From: an uncultured Bacteroidales bacterium
GTDB lineage: Bacteria; Bacteroidota; Bacteroidia; Bacteroidales; Bacteroidaceae
Length of the DNA: 64,000 nucleotides
NCBI GenBank assembly: GCA_902774335.1
Contig: CACYHW010000001.1
Span: 1 to 64,000 of the forward strand
Direction of reading: 5' to 3'
Positions 36,894-44,275 of this stretch are shown here, piece by piece (position 1 is the stretch's first letter; every line of letters begins with the position of its first letter). The notes below the pieces were generated by a model. It saw only the letters and a list, made by a program, of their open reading frames with translations. It searched no databases and was not told the origin of the DNA. Both the position numbers and the translations under genes were made by a program.

Positions 36894-38345
36894 ATGAGAC
36901 ACAGCATATGGGCAATCCTCATTATCGGCCTCACACTGACCGGCTGCGGCAACAACACCTACACCGAGGTGGGCGGCAGCCAGGGTCCGCTGGTGATATA
37001 CCCCGACTACAAGGATGTAACCGTTCCCTATAACATAGCACCCCTGAATTTCCATTACGCCATGCGTAGCGGCCGCAAGGCATCCACCACATTCACGGCC
37101 AGCGGCACCAGCATCACCATCCAGGGGACCGATGTCAAATGGAACCTGGACAAGTGGAAAAAGTTTATGGACGTGGCAGCAGGACAGACAGTCACCGTAA
37201 ATGCCAGCATGATGGTTGACGGCCGTCAGCTGACCGACACCTGGTCCTTCTATGTCAGTCCCGACAAGATAGACGGCTACCTGACCTACCGTCTTATAGA
37301 GCCCTCATACCAGATGTACAACGAGGTCTCCATAATGGAGCGGTGCATCGAGAACTTCAGCGAGACCGTTATCTGCGACTACCGTCATACCCGTGACGCC
37401 TGCATGAATTGCCATGTACACGGACAGCAGCGCGGCGACCTGTCCATGTACTACATACGCGGCCCGCACGGAGGCGCCATCCTGAACCGTGACGGCCGGT
37501 TGCGCAAGCTCTCGCTCAATGCCGAAGGTATGCTCTCGGGCACCGTCTACGGCGAGTTACACCCCTCGGGACGTTTCGGAATATTCTCCACCAACATAAT
37601 CCTGCCCAGTTTCCATACCCTGGCAGGCAAGCGTATGGAGGTGTATGATTCCGCATCGGACCTGACCGTGGCCGATTTCGACAACAACCTGATGATCAAC
37701 CTGCCGCATGTGGCACGCGCCGACAAGTTCGAGACATTCCCCTGCTTCTCGGCCGACGGCAGATACGTGTTCTACTGTGTGGCCGACACCCTGCCGCTAC
37801 CTGACAGGATCGAGGATATCAAGTATCACCTGGTGCGCCGCACCTTTGATCCCGAAAACGGACATATAGGCACCGGGACCGACACAATATGGAACGGACA
37901 TGCCACCAACTCGTCGGCATGTCATCCCAAGGCATCCCCCGACGGCCGATGGCTCATGTTCACTGTGGCCGATTACGGCACTTTCCCGCTCTATCACACC
38001 GAGTCCACCCTCTATCTGGCCGACCTCACGACAGGAGAGATAACGGCGCTGGAGAGCATCAAGGGGGATAAATCGGACACCTATCACAGTTGGTCATCCA
38101 ACAGCAGGTGGTTCGTGTTTGCCAGCAAACGCGGTGACGGACAGTACGGCAAGCCCTATTTCTGCCACCTGGACGAACAGGGTAACCCCTCAAAGCCGTT
38201 TGTCCTGCCCCAAAAGAGTCCCAGATTCTACAACCTTAACCTCAAGTCATTCAACGTGCCGGATTTGGGGAGCACATCCACAGGAATGAGCGTGCGTGAC
38301 GCACAGAAAATGTACCGGATAGAGAGCGAAAAATTCAGGAATTGA
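36894..38345 (+). CDS. TolB-like beta-propeller lipoprotein with a CxxCH motif
   Basis: This 483-residue lipoprotein (lipobox TLTGC) has an N-terminal beta domain (about residues 25-125) and a C-terminal propeller with PD40/TolB-type repeats: FETFPCFSADGRYVFYCVAD, CHPKASPDGRWLMFTVAD and HSWSSNSRWFVFASKRGD. Between them, at about residue 167, is CMNCH, the signature for covalent heme c. Only one such site is present. If heme is attached the protein would be a periplasmic or surface electron carrier; otherwise the motif may bind metal. It overlaps no gene but follows the DUF6057 gene by 2 bp. Confidence 0.75.
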   Translation: MRHSIWAILIIGLTLTGCGNNTYTEVGGSQGPLVIYPDYKDVTVPYNIAPLNFHYAMRSGRKASTTFTASGTSITIQGTDVKWNLDKWKKFMDVAAGQTVTVNASMMVDGRQLTDTWSFYVSPDKIDGYLTYRLIEPSYQMYNEVSIMERCIENFSETVICDYRHTRDACMNCHVHGQQRGDLSMYYIRGPHGGAILNRDGRLRKLSLNAEGMLSGTVYGELHPSGRFGIFSTNIILPSFHTLAGKRMEVYDSASDLTVADFDNNLMINLPHVARADKFETFPCFSADGRYVFYCVADTLPLPDRIEDIKYHLVRRTFDPENGHIGTGTDTIWNGHATNSSACHPKASPDGRWLMFTVADYGTFPLYHTESTLYLADLTTGEITALESIKGDKSDTYHSWSSNSRWFVFASKRGDGQYGKPYFCHLDEQGNPSKPFVLPQKSPRFYNLNLKSFNVPDLGSTSTGMSVRDAQKMYRIESEKFRN

Positions 38346-38398
38346 AATAATTCGCTCATTATTATGGTATTTAGCATTGAAATATCAAAATAAATATA

Positions 38399-38511
38399 TA
38401 TTTTTGTCCTTGCAAACAAGGATAGAAGATGCTGATTAGTTGTGGAATGATTATCACACTTACAGTATTTTCAGGGAGCAGAGCGGCTGTGAAGTTGCTC
38501 TACTTTTTTTA
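38399..38511 (+). ncRNA. Candidate small RNA, copy B of a two-member family
   Basis: A -33-like TTGA (38377-38380) and a perfect -7 box TATTTTTG (38399-38406) precede a transcript from about 38412. It ends in a hairpin (gagca...tgctc, 38476-38500) and seven Ts. Its 5' end gcaaacaagga (38412-38422), then agaagat and gttgtg, matches copy A at 26388. Its terminator loop shares ctgtgaagt with the small RNA at 26100. It lies in the 418-bp gap before the BlaI gene. Confidence 0.6.
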
Positions 38512-38520
38512 TATAGGTCC

Positions 38521-38637
38521 CTATTCCAGATGATGCATCTTTCCGTACGTTTTCAGGCCGCGCATCAATGAATTAAGCTTACCCTTTCCTATATATGTGG
38601 TACGCATGTACCCCTCACGCTCCAAGGTGAACTCCAT
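38521..38637 (-). pseudogene. Small ORF or remnant of a lost gene
   Basis: A minus-strand frame gives 38 residues (starting MEFTLEREGYMR and ending GKMHHLE). The same frame is open a few codons further upstream to a stop. The composition is protein-like but I do not recognise the family. It could be the degraded 3' end of an ancestral gene or a short real peptide. Confidence 0.3.
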
Positions 38638-38763
38638 TAAGGTGTCCGGGCCGGCGATGTATGTTTATATTTACAACAAAAGTATAAATAATTGTCAAAA
38701 TGTTTGGATGTTTTTACAAGATGTAATTTATTTGCATCAAGAACCTGATAAAAAACAACCGGT

Positions 38764-39126
38764 ATGAAGAAACTGACCGATAAAGAACTTGCAATTATGA
38801 ACGTGCTCTGGGACAACGGGGCACTCTCAATGAGAGATATCCTGGCACACCTGCCCGAGCCTCAGCCCAACTTCAACACCCTTACCACGTTTGTACGCCG
38901 CCTGGAGATGAGCGGCATGATAAGTCACCGTGAACTGGGAGCACGATTCTTCCTTTATGAGGCTGCCGTTCCGCGCGACAAGTACATCGAGCTCATGAAC
39001 AAAGAGAGCGTAGCCCGCTTCTTTAACGGTTCATACACCGATTTTATCTCCTGCCTGGTAAAACAGCAGGAAGTTAGCATTGACGAGTTGAAAGAACTTA
39101 TTCGCATGGCCGAAAACGCAAAATAG
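38764..39126 (+). CDS. BlaI/MecI-type transcriptional repressor
   Basis: This 120-residue protein has the winged helix of BlaI/MecI/CopY repressors: LTDKELAIMNVLWDNGALSM at the start, NFNTLTTFVRRLEMSGMI as the recognition region, and a C-terminal dimerisation helix (SIDELKELIRMAENAK). In the classical system the repressor is cleaved when its BlaR1 partner senses a signal. The M56 protein begins 11 bp downstream, so the pair forms one sensing unit. There is no beta-lactamase gene nearby, which suggests another signal such as cell-envelope stress. The promoter region (ttatttg near 38728) is only near consensus. Confidence 0.92.
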   Translation: MKKLTDKELAIMNVLWDNGALSMRDILAHLPEPQPNFNTLTTFVRRLEMSGMISHRELGARFFLYEAAVPRDKYIELMNKESVARFFNGSYTDFISCLVKQQEVSIDELKELIRMAENAK

Positions 39127-39137
39127 TCCGATTCATT

Positions 39138-41444
39138 ATGGGTAGCATAGTATTATATATAATGGAATGGGCATTCGCCCTGATTGTTCTGCTTACAATC
39201 TATAAGGCTGCATTCAGCGGAACGACATTCTACCGTTTTAACCGGTTTTACCTGCTGGGAGCCACATTGCTCTCGGCCCTTCTCCCCCTTGTTCAAATTA
39301 CCATTCCGCAGGACGCTCCCCTGGTCAGCGAGTTGACCATATCGGACACCGAGTTCGCCCAGGAGCTGTCTGGCACCTTCACTCTGGTAGAGGAGCAGCC
39401 CGTGACAGTAGCCGCTGTAACGGAGCAGCCTGCCCCGGCCCCCAGACAATCCAGTTTATGGGCTGTAACCCTGGTATGCATCTACTCCGGTTACGTGATC
39501 ATGCTTATAACCGGCTGGACACGCAGCATCATCAGGACCAGAAAGTTCCTGCGCGGCAAAACACGCCGCCGCTTAAGCCGTACCGTCTGGCTGGTTACCC
39601 ACCATGAGGCTTACGGTCCCTTCAGCTGGATGAACTACATTGTAATATCCGATACCGAGAAGGGCTTTTCACGCCGCGCTAGCCTGCGTCACGAGTATTC
39701 GCACGTAAGGCTCATGCACTCTGCCGACCTGGTATTCCTGTTGGCATGCACCATAGTCAATCCGGTATGCTGGCTTGTACTCCAGGAGATTAAGATCATA
39801 CACGAATACCAGGCTGACCATGAGGTGATCAACCGTTACGGTATCCGCAATTGCGACTATCAGAAATTATTGATAATGAGGACTGTCGGCGCAGAGGCCT
39901 ATGCGCTTGCCAGCTCTTTTAACCTAAACATTAAAAAGAGAATTATTATGTTGAACAAGAACCAATCCAGGAAAAGGCGCCTCATGTGGCTTCTGCTCCT
40001 GATTCCCATGCTGGGAATGACTTCTGTCCTGTTTGCGCGTACAGAAAAGGCCGTAAATCTGGATGACAACTTACGTTTCACTTCCGGTAATACAGAAATG
40101 TCTTACAGGATACCTGAACCTATGGAACCTATATCCGTTGATTATCCCGGCCCTATAACGCGTGCCGAGTACATAATGGTTGTAGAAGATGATCAAGTAG
40201 TAAGTGATGAACTACAAAAACAAGCCCGAAAACAGGAGGCCATGATCATTCGTCAAAGGAACGTCATGACAATACAGGTCAACAAAAACAATGATATTTA
40301 CGTCAAAAACGGATTGTTGGCCAGGACCGTGGCTGTTGACGAACTGAAAGACCTTGCCAAGCAGTTCATTCAGAATCCGGATAACGACAGCAGGCTCCCC
40401 ATAATAGAGGATTATGAAATTAATGGATATGGAACAGTTAAGACAACTGTAAGACATATATTCTCATTTCAGTATGACCGTGCTTCCTCATCAGGCGTAA
40501 TAAGTGATGTAAAGTATGAACTGCTGAACGCATACAATGAACTGCGCGATGAACTGTGCGTGAGCAAATTCGGAAAGAAATATGCCCAATGCTCTGATAC
40601 TGAGCAGTTATTTGCCCGGGGAATGTATGCATGTAAAATAAGTGAAGCTCAACCCGTATCATATGATGGTGAAGGTAACCGCATCGTAAAAGAGGTAAGG
40701 TCTGCCGCGGCCAATCCGGAAAAGGCCAAAACAGAAAAAGTCAACAAGGATCTGCGCATCAGGGTAAAAGGTAGTCCCGCCAGATTATACGTATCCACGG
40801 TATTGTTTGATAATGAAAACGGTCAGGATCATCTTAAGAGTGAGACAACAGCAAAACAGATCCGTCTGGAGGACCTTGATAATTATATAGATCAGGCAAT
40901 ATCAGACGGAATGAAAATCCGCAAAGTCCGCCTTGGAATACAACAGGATGTTCCCATGGGAGTAATCATTGACCTGAAAGAAACTATCCGATACAGGATG
41001 CTTCTTAACATCATCCAGGAGAGCTACCAGGAGCCGGTTACCGCTCAGGCAAGCCCTGTAATTGATGATGACGAAGTAAAGATTGATCTGGACAGGAACT
41101 TCACTGAGCATGCAGAGGGCGAAGTCTTTAAGGAACTCCGCATGGTGATGTCCTATGACCCCGTCTGCATCCAGTCAACCATACGCACTCTCAGGCACGA
41201 AAACGGCCAGGACCTGCTCATTGACGAGGAACCCCTTGAGGATGTCTACGAGGTGGAGTATTTAGCAAACATCCTGGATCAGTCATCGGACCGCCTGCTC
41301 GAGGTCAGCAGGTTCAGGCTCGCCATGAGTCCCGACGTTCCCCAGGGCCTCGCAGCGCTCATGAAAACCATGCTCCGCAGCAGGAAAGTCACCAACTTGC
41401 TCTATGAGTCTTACGCCAACCAGCAAAAGACAAAGGAGATTTGA
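39138..41444 (+). CDS. BlaR1-type M56 metallopeptidase with ExbD/TolR-like C-terminal repeats
   Basis: This 768-residue protein starts as a BlaR1 antirepressor. Membrane helices lie at about residues 5-25, 38-56, 106-126 and 196-215. The zinc protease motif HEYSH is at residues 185-189, and a further helix is at 281-300. The C-terminal 460 residues do not resemble a penicillin-binding domain. Residues about 370-510 resemble a Bacteroidetes ExbD periplasmic domain (VNKNNDIYVKNG, VAVDELKDLAKQFI, YELLNAYNELRDEL, ISEAQPV). Two further segments (about 537-632 and 660-758) look like divergent copies of each other (NENGQDHL / HENGQDLL, QQDVPMGV / SPDVPQGL, IIQESY / LLYESY). The partner BlaI gene is directly upstream. 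Confidence 0.88.
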   Translation: MGSIVLYIMEWAFALIVLLTIYKAAFSGTTFYRFNRFYLLGATLLSALLPLVQITIPQDAPLVSELTISDTEFAQELSGTFTLVEEQPVTVAAVTEQPAPAPRQSSLWAVTLVCIYSGYVIMLITGWTRSIIRTRKFLRGKTRRRLSRTVWLVTHHEAYGPFSWMNYIVISDTEKGFSRRASLRHEYSHVRLMHSADLVFLLACTIVNPVCWLVLQEIKIIHEYQADHEVINRYGIRNCDYQKLLIMRTVGAEAYALASSFNLNIKKRIIMLNKNQSRKRRLMWLLLLIPMLGMTSVLFARTEKAVNLDDNLRFTSGNTEMSYRIPEPMEPISVDYPGPITRAEYIMVVEDDQVVSDELQKQARKQEAMIIRQRNVMTIQVNKNNDIYVKNGLLARTVAVDELKDLAKQFIQNPDNDSRLPIIEDYEINGYGTVKTTVRHIFSFQYDRASSSGVISDVKYELLNAYNELRDELCVSKFGKKYAQCSDTEQLFARGMYACKISEAQPVSYDGEGNRIVKEVRSAAANPEKAKTEKVNKDLRIRVKGSPARLYVSTVLFDNENGQDHLKSETTAKQIRLEDLDNYIDQAISDGMKIRKVRLGIQQDVPMGVIIDLKETIRYRMLLNIIQESYQEPVTAQASPVIDDDEVKIDLDRNFTEHAEGEVFKELRMVMSYDPVCIQSTIRTLRHENGQDLLIDEEPLEDVYEVEYLANILDQSSDRLLEVSRFRLAMSPDVPQGLAALMKTMLRSRKVTNLLYESYANQQKTKEI

Positions 41445-41453
41445 TCTGACAAG

Positions 41454-41519
41454 ATGACAAAGGGGACGGTTCTGTTTGGCTCGCCAAGTCGAGCCAAACA
41501 GAACCGTCCCCTTTGTCAT
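41454..41519. repeat. Palindromic element (tgacaaaggggacggttc family)
   Basis: Perfect 30-bp arms (41454-41483 and 41490-41519) flank a 6-bp spacer. The element begins 10 bp after the M56 stop. Its arms have tct in place of the tcc found in the other copies, and both arms carry the change. Confidence 0.95.
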
Positions 41520-41587
41520 TTTTGTTAAAACGGTGTTTTGACGCATCCCTTCCCCTGCGGCTTTATCCCAACGGAATTATGAAGACG

Positions 41588-41622
41588 AAAATCCCCGAAA
41601 TCCAAGGATTCCGGGGATTTTT
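41588..41622. terminator. Terminator downstream of tRNA-Arg
   Basis: The stem aaaatccccg / cggggatttt forms a hairpin with A and T runs on both sides. It lies 7 bp beyond the 3' end of the minus-strand tRNA and works in either direction. Confidence 0.75.
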
Positions 41623-41629
41623 GGCTTTG

Positions 41630-41703
41630 TGATTCCGTTGGGATTCGAACCCAAGACCCACAGCTTAGAAGGCTGTTGCTCTATCCAGCTGAGCTACGGA
41701 ACC
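41630..41703 (-). tRNA. tRNA-Arg (anticodon TCT)
   Basis: The 74-nt minus-strand sequence folds as a cloverleaf. The acceptor is ggttccg/cggaatc (one G-U pair), the D-arm has gctcagctggatagagc, the anticodon loop is cttctaa with anticodon tct, and the T-loop is ttcgaat. CCA is not encoded. It reads AGA codons. Confidence 0.95.
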
Positions 41704-41837
41704 GAGCCTTAAGCCAAACGAACAAAGCAACGAAGTTGATTTGTATTATTTTGAAATTGTGGGAAAAAGGAACTTGTTCATTTTTCACGCAAATTCAAAA
41801 TAATCAAGCGAGCTTGCTCGCTTTGTCGTGGCGTCGC

Positions 41838-41922
41838 GAGGTCAACGAAGTTAACCAGCCGCATCGCGGAGAGGTCAACGAAGTTAACCGGCCGCATCGC
41901 GGAGAGGTCAACAAAGTCAACC
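41838..41922. repeat. 33-bp tandem repeat (2.6 copies)
   Basis: Units start at 41838, 41871 and 41904 (third partial). The unit contains gaggtcaacgaagttaacc followed by gccgcatcgcgga. A short hairpin (agcgag/ctcgct, 41807-41822) precedes it. The stretch 41704-42046 holds no gene I can support; the repeat is its only notable content. Confidence 0.85.
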
Positions 41923-42046
41923 ATCTTTTTTGCGACTGCAAATGTAGCAAAAACTTCTAACTCAAAGACAATGAAACAACGAAAAAAGCCAACCAGCAAA
42001 AAAAATAATAAAACCAGCAGACGCTTGCATTTATAAATCACTAATC

Positions 42047-42054
42047 CTATTTTT
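42047..42054 (+). promoter_or_regulatory. -7 promoter box for the CD225-DUF2752 pair
   Basis: TATTTTTG matches TAnnTTTG. A -33-like cttg (42023-42026) lies 20 bp upstream. Confidence 0.6.
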
Positions 42055-42086
42055 GCACAAACCAATTAATCCCCACCAATAATAAT

Positions 42087-42449
42087 ATGGAAGAGAAGGA
42101 AACAACCAATTACGCAAAAGAAGAAAGAAGGAGCACAACCTCAGGCAGCATGCCCCTGCCGCCCCACAACAACCTTATGATTTGGGCAATCCTGGCAACA
42201 CTGCTTTGCTGTCTGGTTGGAGGTGTCATTGCCATCATCTACTCTGCAACATCCAACACCAATTACAGTAACGCCCTGATGACACAGGACGATTACGCAA
42301 GACAGACACTCTATTACGAGTCCGAAAAGAATAACAAGACAGCCAGAACATGGATTATCATAAGCATAGTATTTGCTCTGCTTGGTACCATAACTACCGC
42401 CATTCTGGTCTCACTGGGAGTATTTGCATCGGCATTCGCATTCCTATAA
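42087..42449 (+). CDS. CD225/dispanin-family membrane protein
   Basis: This 120-residue protein has a polar N-terminus, the sequence PPHNNLMIWAILATLLCCLVGG typical of the CD225 domain in membrane helix one (about residues 28-52), a short cytoplasmic loop (YSATSNTNYSNALMTQDDY) and a second helix (about 88-115). Related bacterial proteins often sit next to DUF2752 proteins, as here. The biochemical role in bacteria is unknown. The next gene starts 10 bp after its stop. Confidence 0.85.
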   Translation: MEEKETTNYAKEERRSTTSGSMPLPPHNNLMIWAILATLLCCLVGGVIAIIYSATSNTNYSNALMTQDDYARQTLYYESEKNNKTARTWIIISIVFALLGTITTAILVSLGVFASAFAFL

Positions 42450-42459
42450 TCTGCGATAT

Positions 42460-42834
42460 ATGAAAAAAAGAGGGATGGCCATAACTGTTATTGTTATAGC
42501 CATCCTTCTTGTATTATTGATATACGGGCTCATGGATCCCGCCACTGCGCCGTTTCCCAAATGCCCTTTCTACACCTTTACCGGCCTCAAGTGCCCCGGA
42601 TGCGGTTCACAGCGCGCCGTCCACCAGCTTCTGCACCTGAACATAGCACAGGCCTTCCGTTACAACGCCTGTCTGGTGGCATTCATCCCAATAATGCTGT
42701 TTCTTATAGCCGCACAGTTCCTAAGGGGCCGATACCCGCGGCTTCATGCGGCAGCCTACAACCCCATCCTGTCATGGACCATCGTTGCAGTGATCCTTTT
42801 ATGGTTCCTGATCAGGAATATTTTTGGATGGTGA
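42460..42834 (+). CDS. DUF2752 family membrane protein
   Basis: This 124-residue protein has three hydrophobic helices (about residues 6-23, 60-80 and 96-118) and the family motif FTGLKCPGCGSQRAVHQLLH. The paired cysteines suggest metal binding or a redox role, but no function is known. I chose the ATG at 42460 over a start 12 codons earlier that would overlap the CD225 gene. The 3' end overlaps the convergent AbgT-like gene by 36 bp. Confidence 0.85.
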   Translation: MKKRGMAITVIVIAILLVLLIYGLMDPATAPFPKCPFYTFTGLKCPGCGSQRAVHQLLHLNIAQAFRYNACLVAFIPIMLFLIAAQFLRGRYPRLHAAAYNPILSWTIVAVILLWFLIRNIFGW

Positions 42835-43551
42835 TCCAAAGAACAGAAGGATGACCGGTAGCGGCAGCCAGTATATGACAAAACTCAGATAACCGTAAAG
42901 GCTCTCATCCAATCCTATCAGCCGGTCAATGTGAGTGTACTCCAGAGTCTGGATAAGCTGTGCGGCAATTAGCATGGTTACCAGGAACTGGGCAAAGGGA
43001 CTCAGTATGGTACAGAATGCCTTGACGCAGTCATATGCGGTACGGAATGTCTCGGTAGAGAGGCCGAACACAAGCGAAGGCAGGCAGACGGCAAGCATCA
43101 GCAGGAACATAAAGCCGTCATAGAGAGGACTGCCGGCCAGATGTCCGGTAATACCCAGCAACAGATGGCTGCCCGAAAAGACGCCCAGCACAATCAGACA
43201 TACGTAAACCAACAGAACAGCCGTACTGATATAGATAGCATTGCGCTCCTTGGGCGACAGGTTGCCTATCCTGGAAACTGCACGGAACAGTCCGCTCGCA
43301 CGACCGGCACCCACGGCAATGAACAGCATGAGCGCATTACCCACCGGGGTAATGCTCATGCACGATGCAGCCGTACGTACTGCCCATCGTATGCCGCTCT
43401 CGCCCAGCACGCTGCGCAACAGCAGTTCACCGTTACCTCCCACCCTGCGTATCTCCATGATACTGCCTATCCATGATGCCAGGATTACAAGCACCAGCAG
43501 CATCAGATAGATTACGGCGGGATGAAGCCAGCCTGTGGAACGTCTATTCAT
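42799..43551 (-). CDS. Half-length AbgT-like transporter protein
   Basis: This 250-residue membrane protein has about six hydrophobic segments. The stretch LLRSVLGESGIRWAVRTAAS followed by ITPVGNALMLFIAVGAGRASG resembles the N-terminal part of AbgT (p-aminobenzoyl-glutamate transporter) proteins, which are about 500 residues long. A full AbgT dimer subunit would need the second half, so this copy is either a short family form or a non-transporting partner. The ATG at 43551 overlaps the response regulator stop by 8 bp. It ends the minus-strand signalling operon. Confidence 0.6.
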   Translation of the reverse strand: MNRRSTGWLHPAVIYLMLLVLVILASWIGSIMEIRRVGGNGELLLRSVLGESGIRWAVRTAASCMSITPVGNALMLFIAVGAGRASGLFRAVSRIGNLSPKERNAIYISTAVLLVYVCLIVLGVFSGSHLLLGITGHLAGSPLYDGFMFLLMLAVCLPSLVFGLSTETFRTAYDCVKAFCTILSPFAQFLVTMLIAAQLIQTLEYTHIDRLIGLDESLYGYLSFVIYWLPLPVILLFFGSPSKNIPDQEP

Positions 43552-44263
43552 CGGCCTCCAGATTTGACGGATCAATTATGTGTAATTCTATTGCACGCAC
43601 CACCAGGCGGGTCACGTTCACGCCGCGCTGCTCGCCCTCGGGGAACAGGCGTGTCACCAGGTCGGCCTGACGCTTTTCCAGCGACTTGCTGCTGAACGGC
43701 ATGGTACGCAACTCGCTTATCATATCCTTGGTGTAACCCAGCGCCAGATGACGCAGGAAACGCTCGTCGTACTCGTCAATCTCGTACTCAATGCCTGCGC
43801 TGCGCTGCAGTTTCTCGTCGGTGACAGCCTTGCGGAAACGCTCCACAAGCTTTTCCAGGACGGGCTGGTTAAAGACATAGCGCTTGCCGTTCATCACATC
43901 CATCACCTCGGAACGGGTAAGCAGTTCGCCCGTCTTGAGCACAATGCCGTGAGCTCCGGCGTCAAGCACATCGGCCCAGAGTTTCTCGTTCAGGAGCTCG
44001 CCGGTAAAGACAAGCACCTTGACGCCGCCCTTCTGCGTGAGCTTGCGGCAAATGTCCACGCCCACGGTGGTGGAGCCGCCCAGTCCCAGGTCCAGCAGCA
44101 CCAGATCAGGCTGCGCGCCGCCGTCAATCAGGGCCCAGAACTCGCGCTCTGTCTGCGCCGTCCCTATCACCTCGACTTCGGGGATATCGTTCCTGATTAT
44201 GGAGAGTGTACCCTTAAGTTCGAGTGACACATCCTCTACCACGATTGTCTTGATCTTATCCAT
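43544..44263 (-). CDS. Response regulator with receiver and LuxR-like HTH
   Basis: This 239-residue protein has a receiver domain (residues about 5-125). Acidic residues lie in VVEDVSL, the phospho-acceptor aspartate is in LVLLDLGLGG, the conserved threonine is in VLVFTGE and the lysine is in IVLKTGE. The C-terminal part (about 165-235) resembles a LuxR/GerE helix-turn-helix: DERFLRHLALGYTKDMISEL and SSKSLEKRQADLVTRLF. It starts 12 bp after the stop of the double sensor kinase, its likely partner. The genes it controls are unknown. Confidence 0.85.
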   Translation of the reverse strand: MDKIKTIVVEDVSLELKGTLSIIRNDIPEVEVIGTAQTEREFWALIDGGAQPDLVLLDLGLGGSTTVGVDICRKLTQKGGVKVLVFTGELLNEKLWADVLDAGAHGIVLKTGELLTRSEVMDVMNGKRYVFNQPVLEKLVERFRKAVTDEKLQRSAGIEYEIDEYDERFLRHLALGYTKDMISELRTMPFSSKSLEKRQADLVTRLFPEGEQRGVNVTRLVVRAIELHIIDPSNLEADE

Positions 44264-44275
44264 ATCCTAAATGTT

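Noticed and set aside
41676-41960. Plus-strand frame of 94 codons through the tRNA-Arg antisense and 33-bp repeats
   Set aside because: It begins in the tRNA antisense and reads the tandem repeat as a repeated 11-residue unit. There is no promoter or typical start context.
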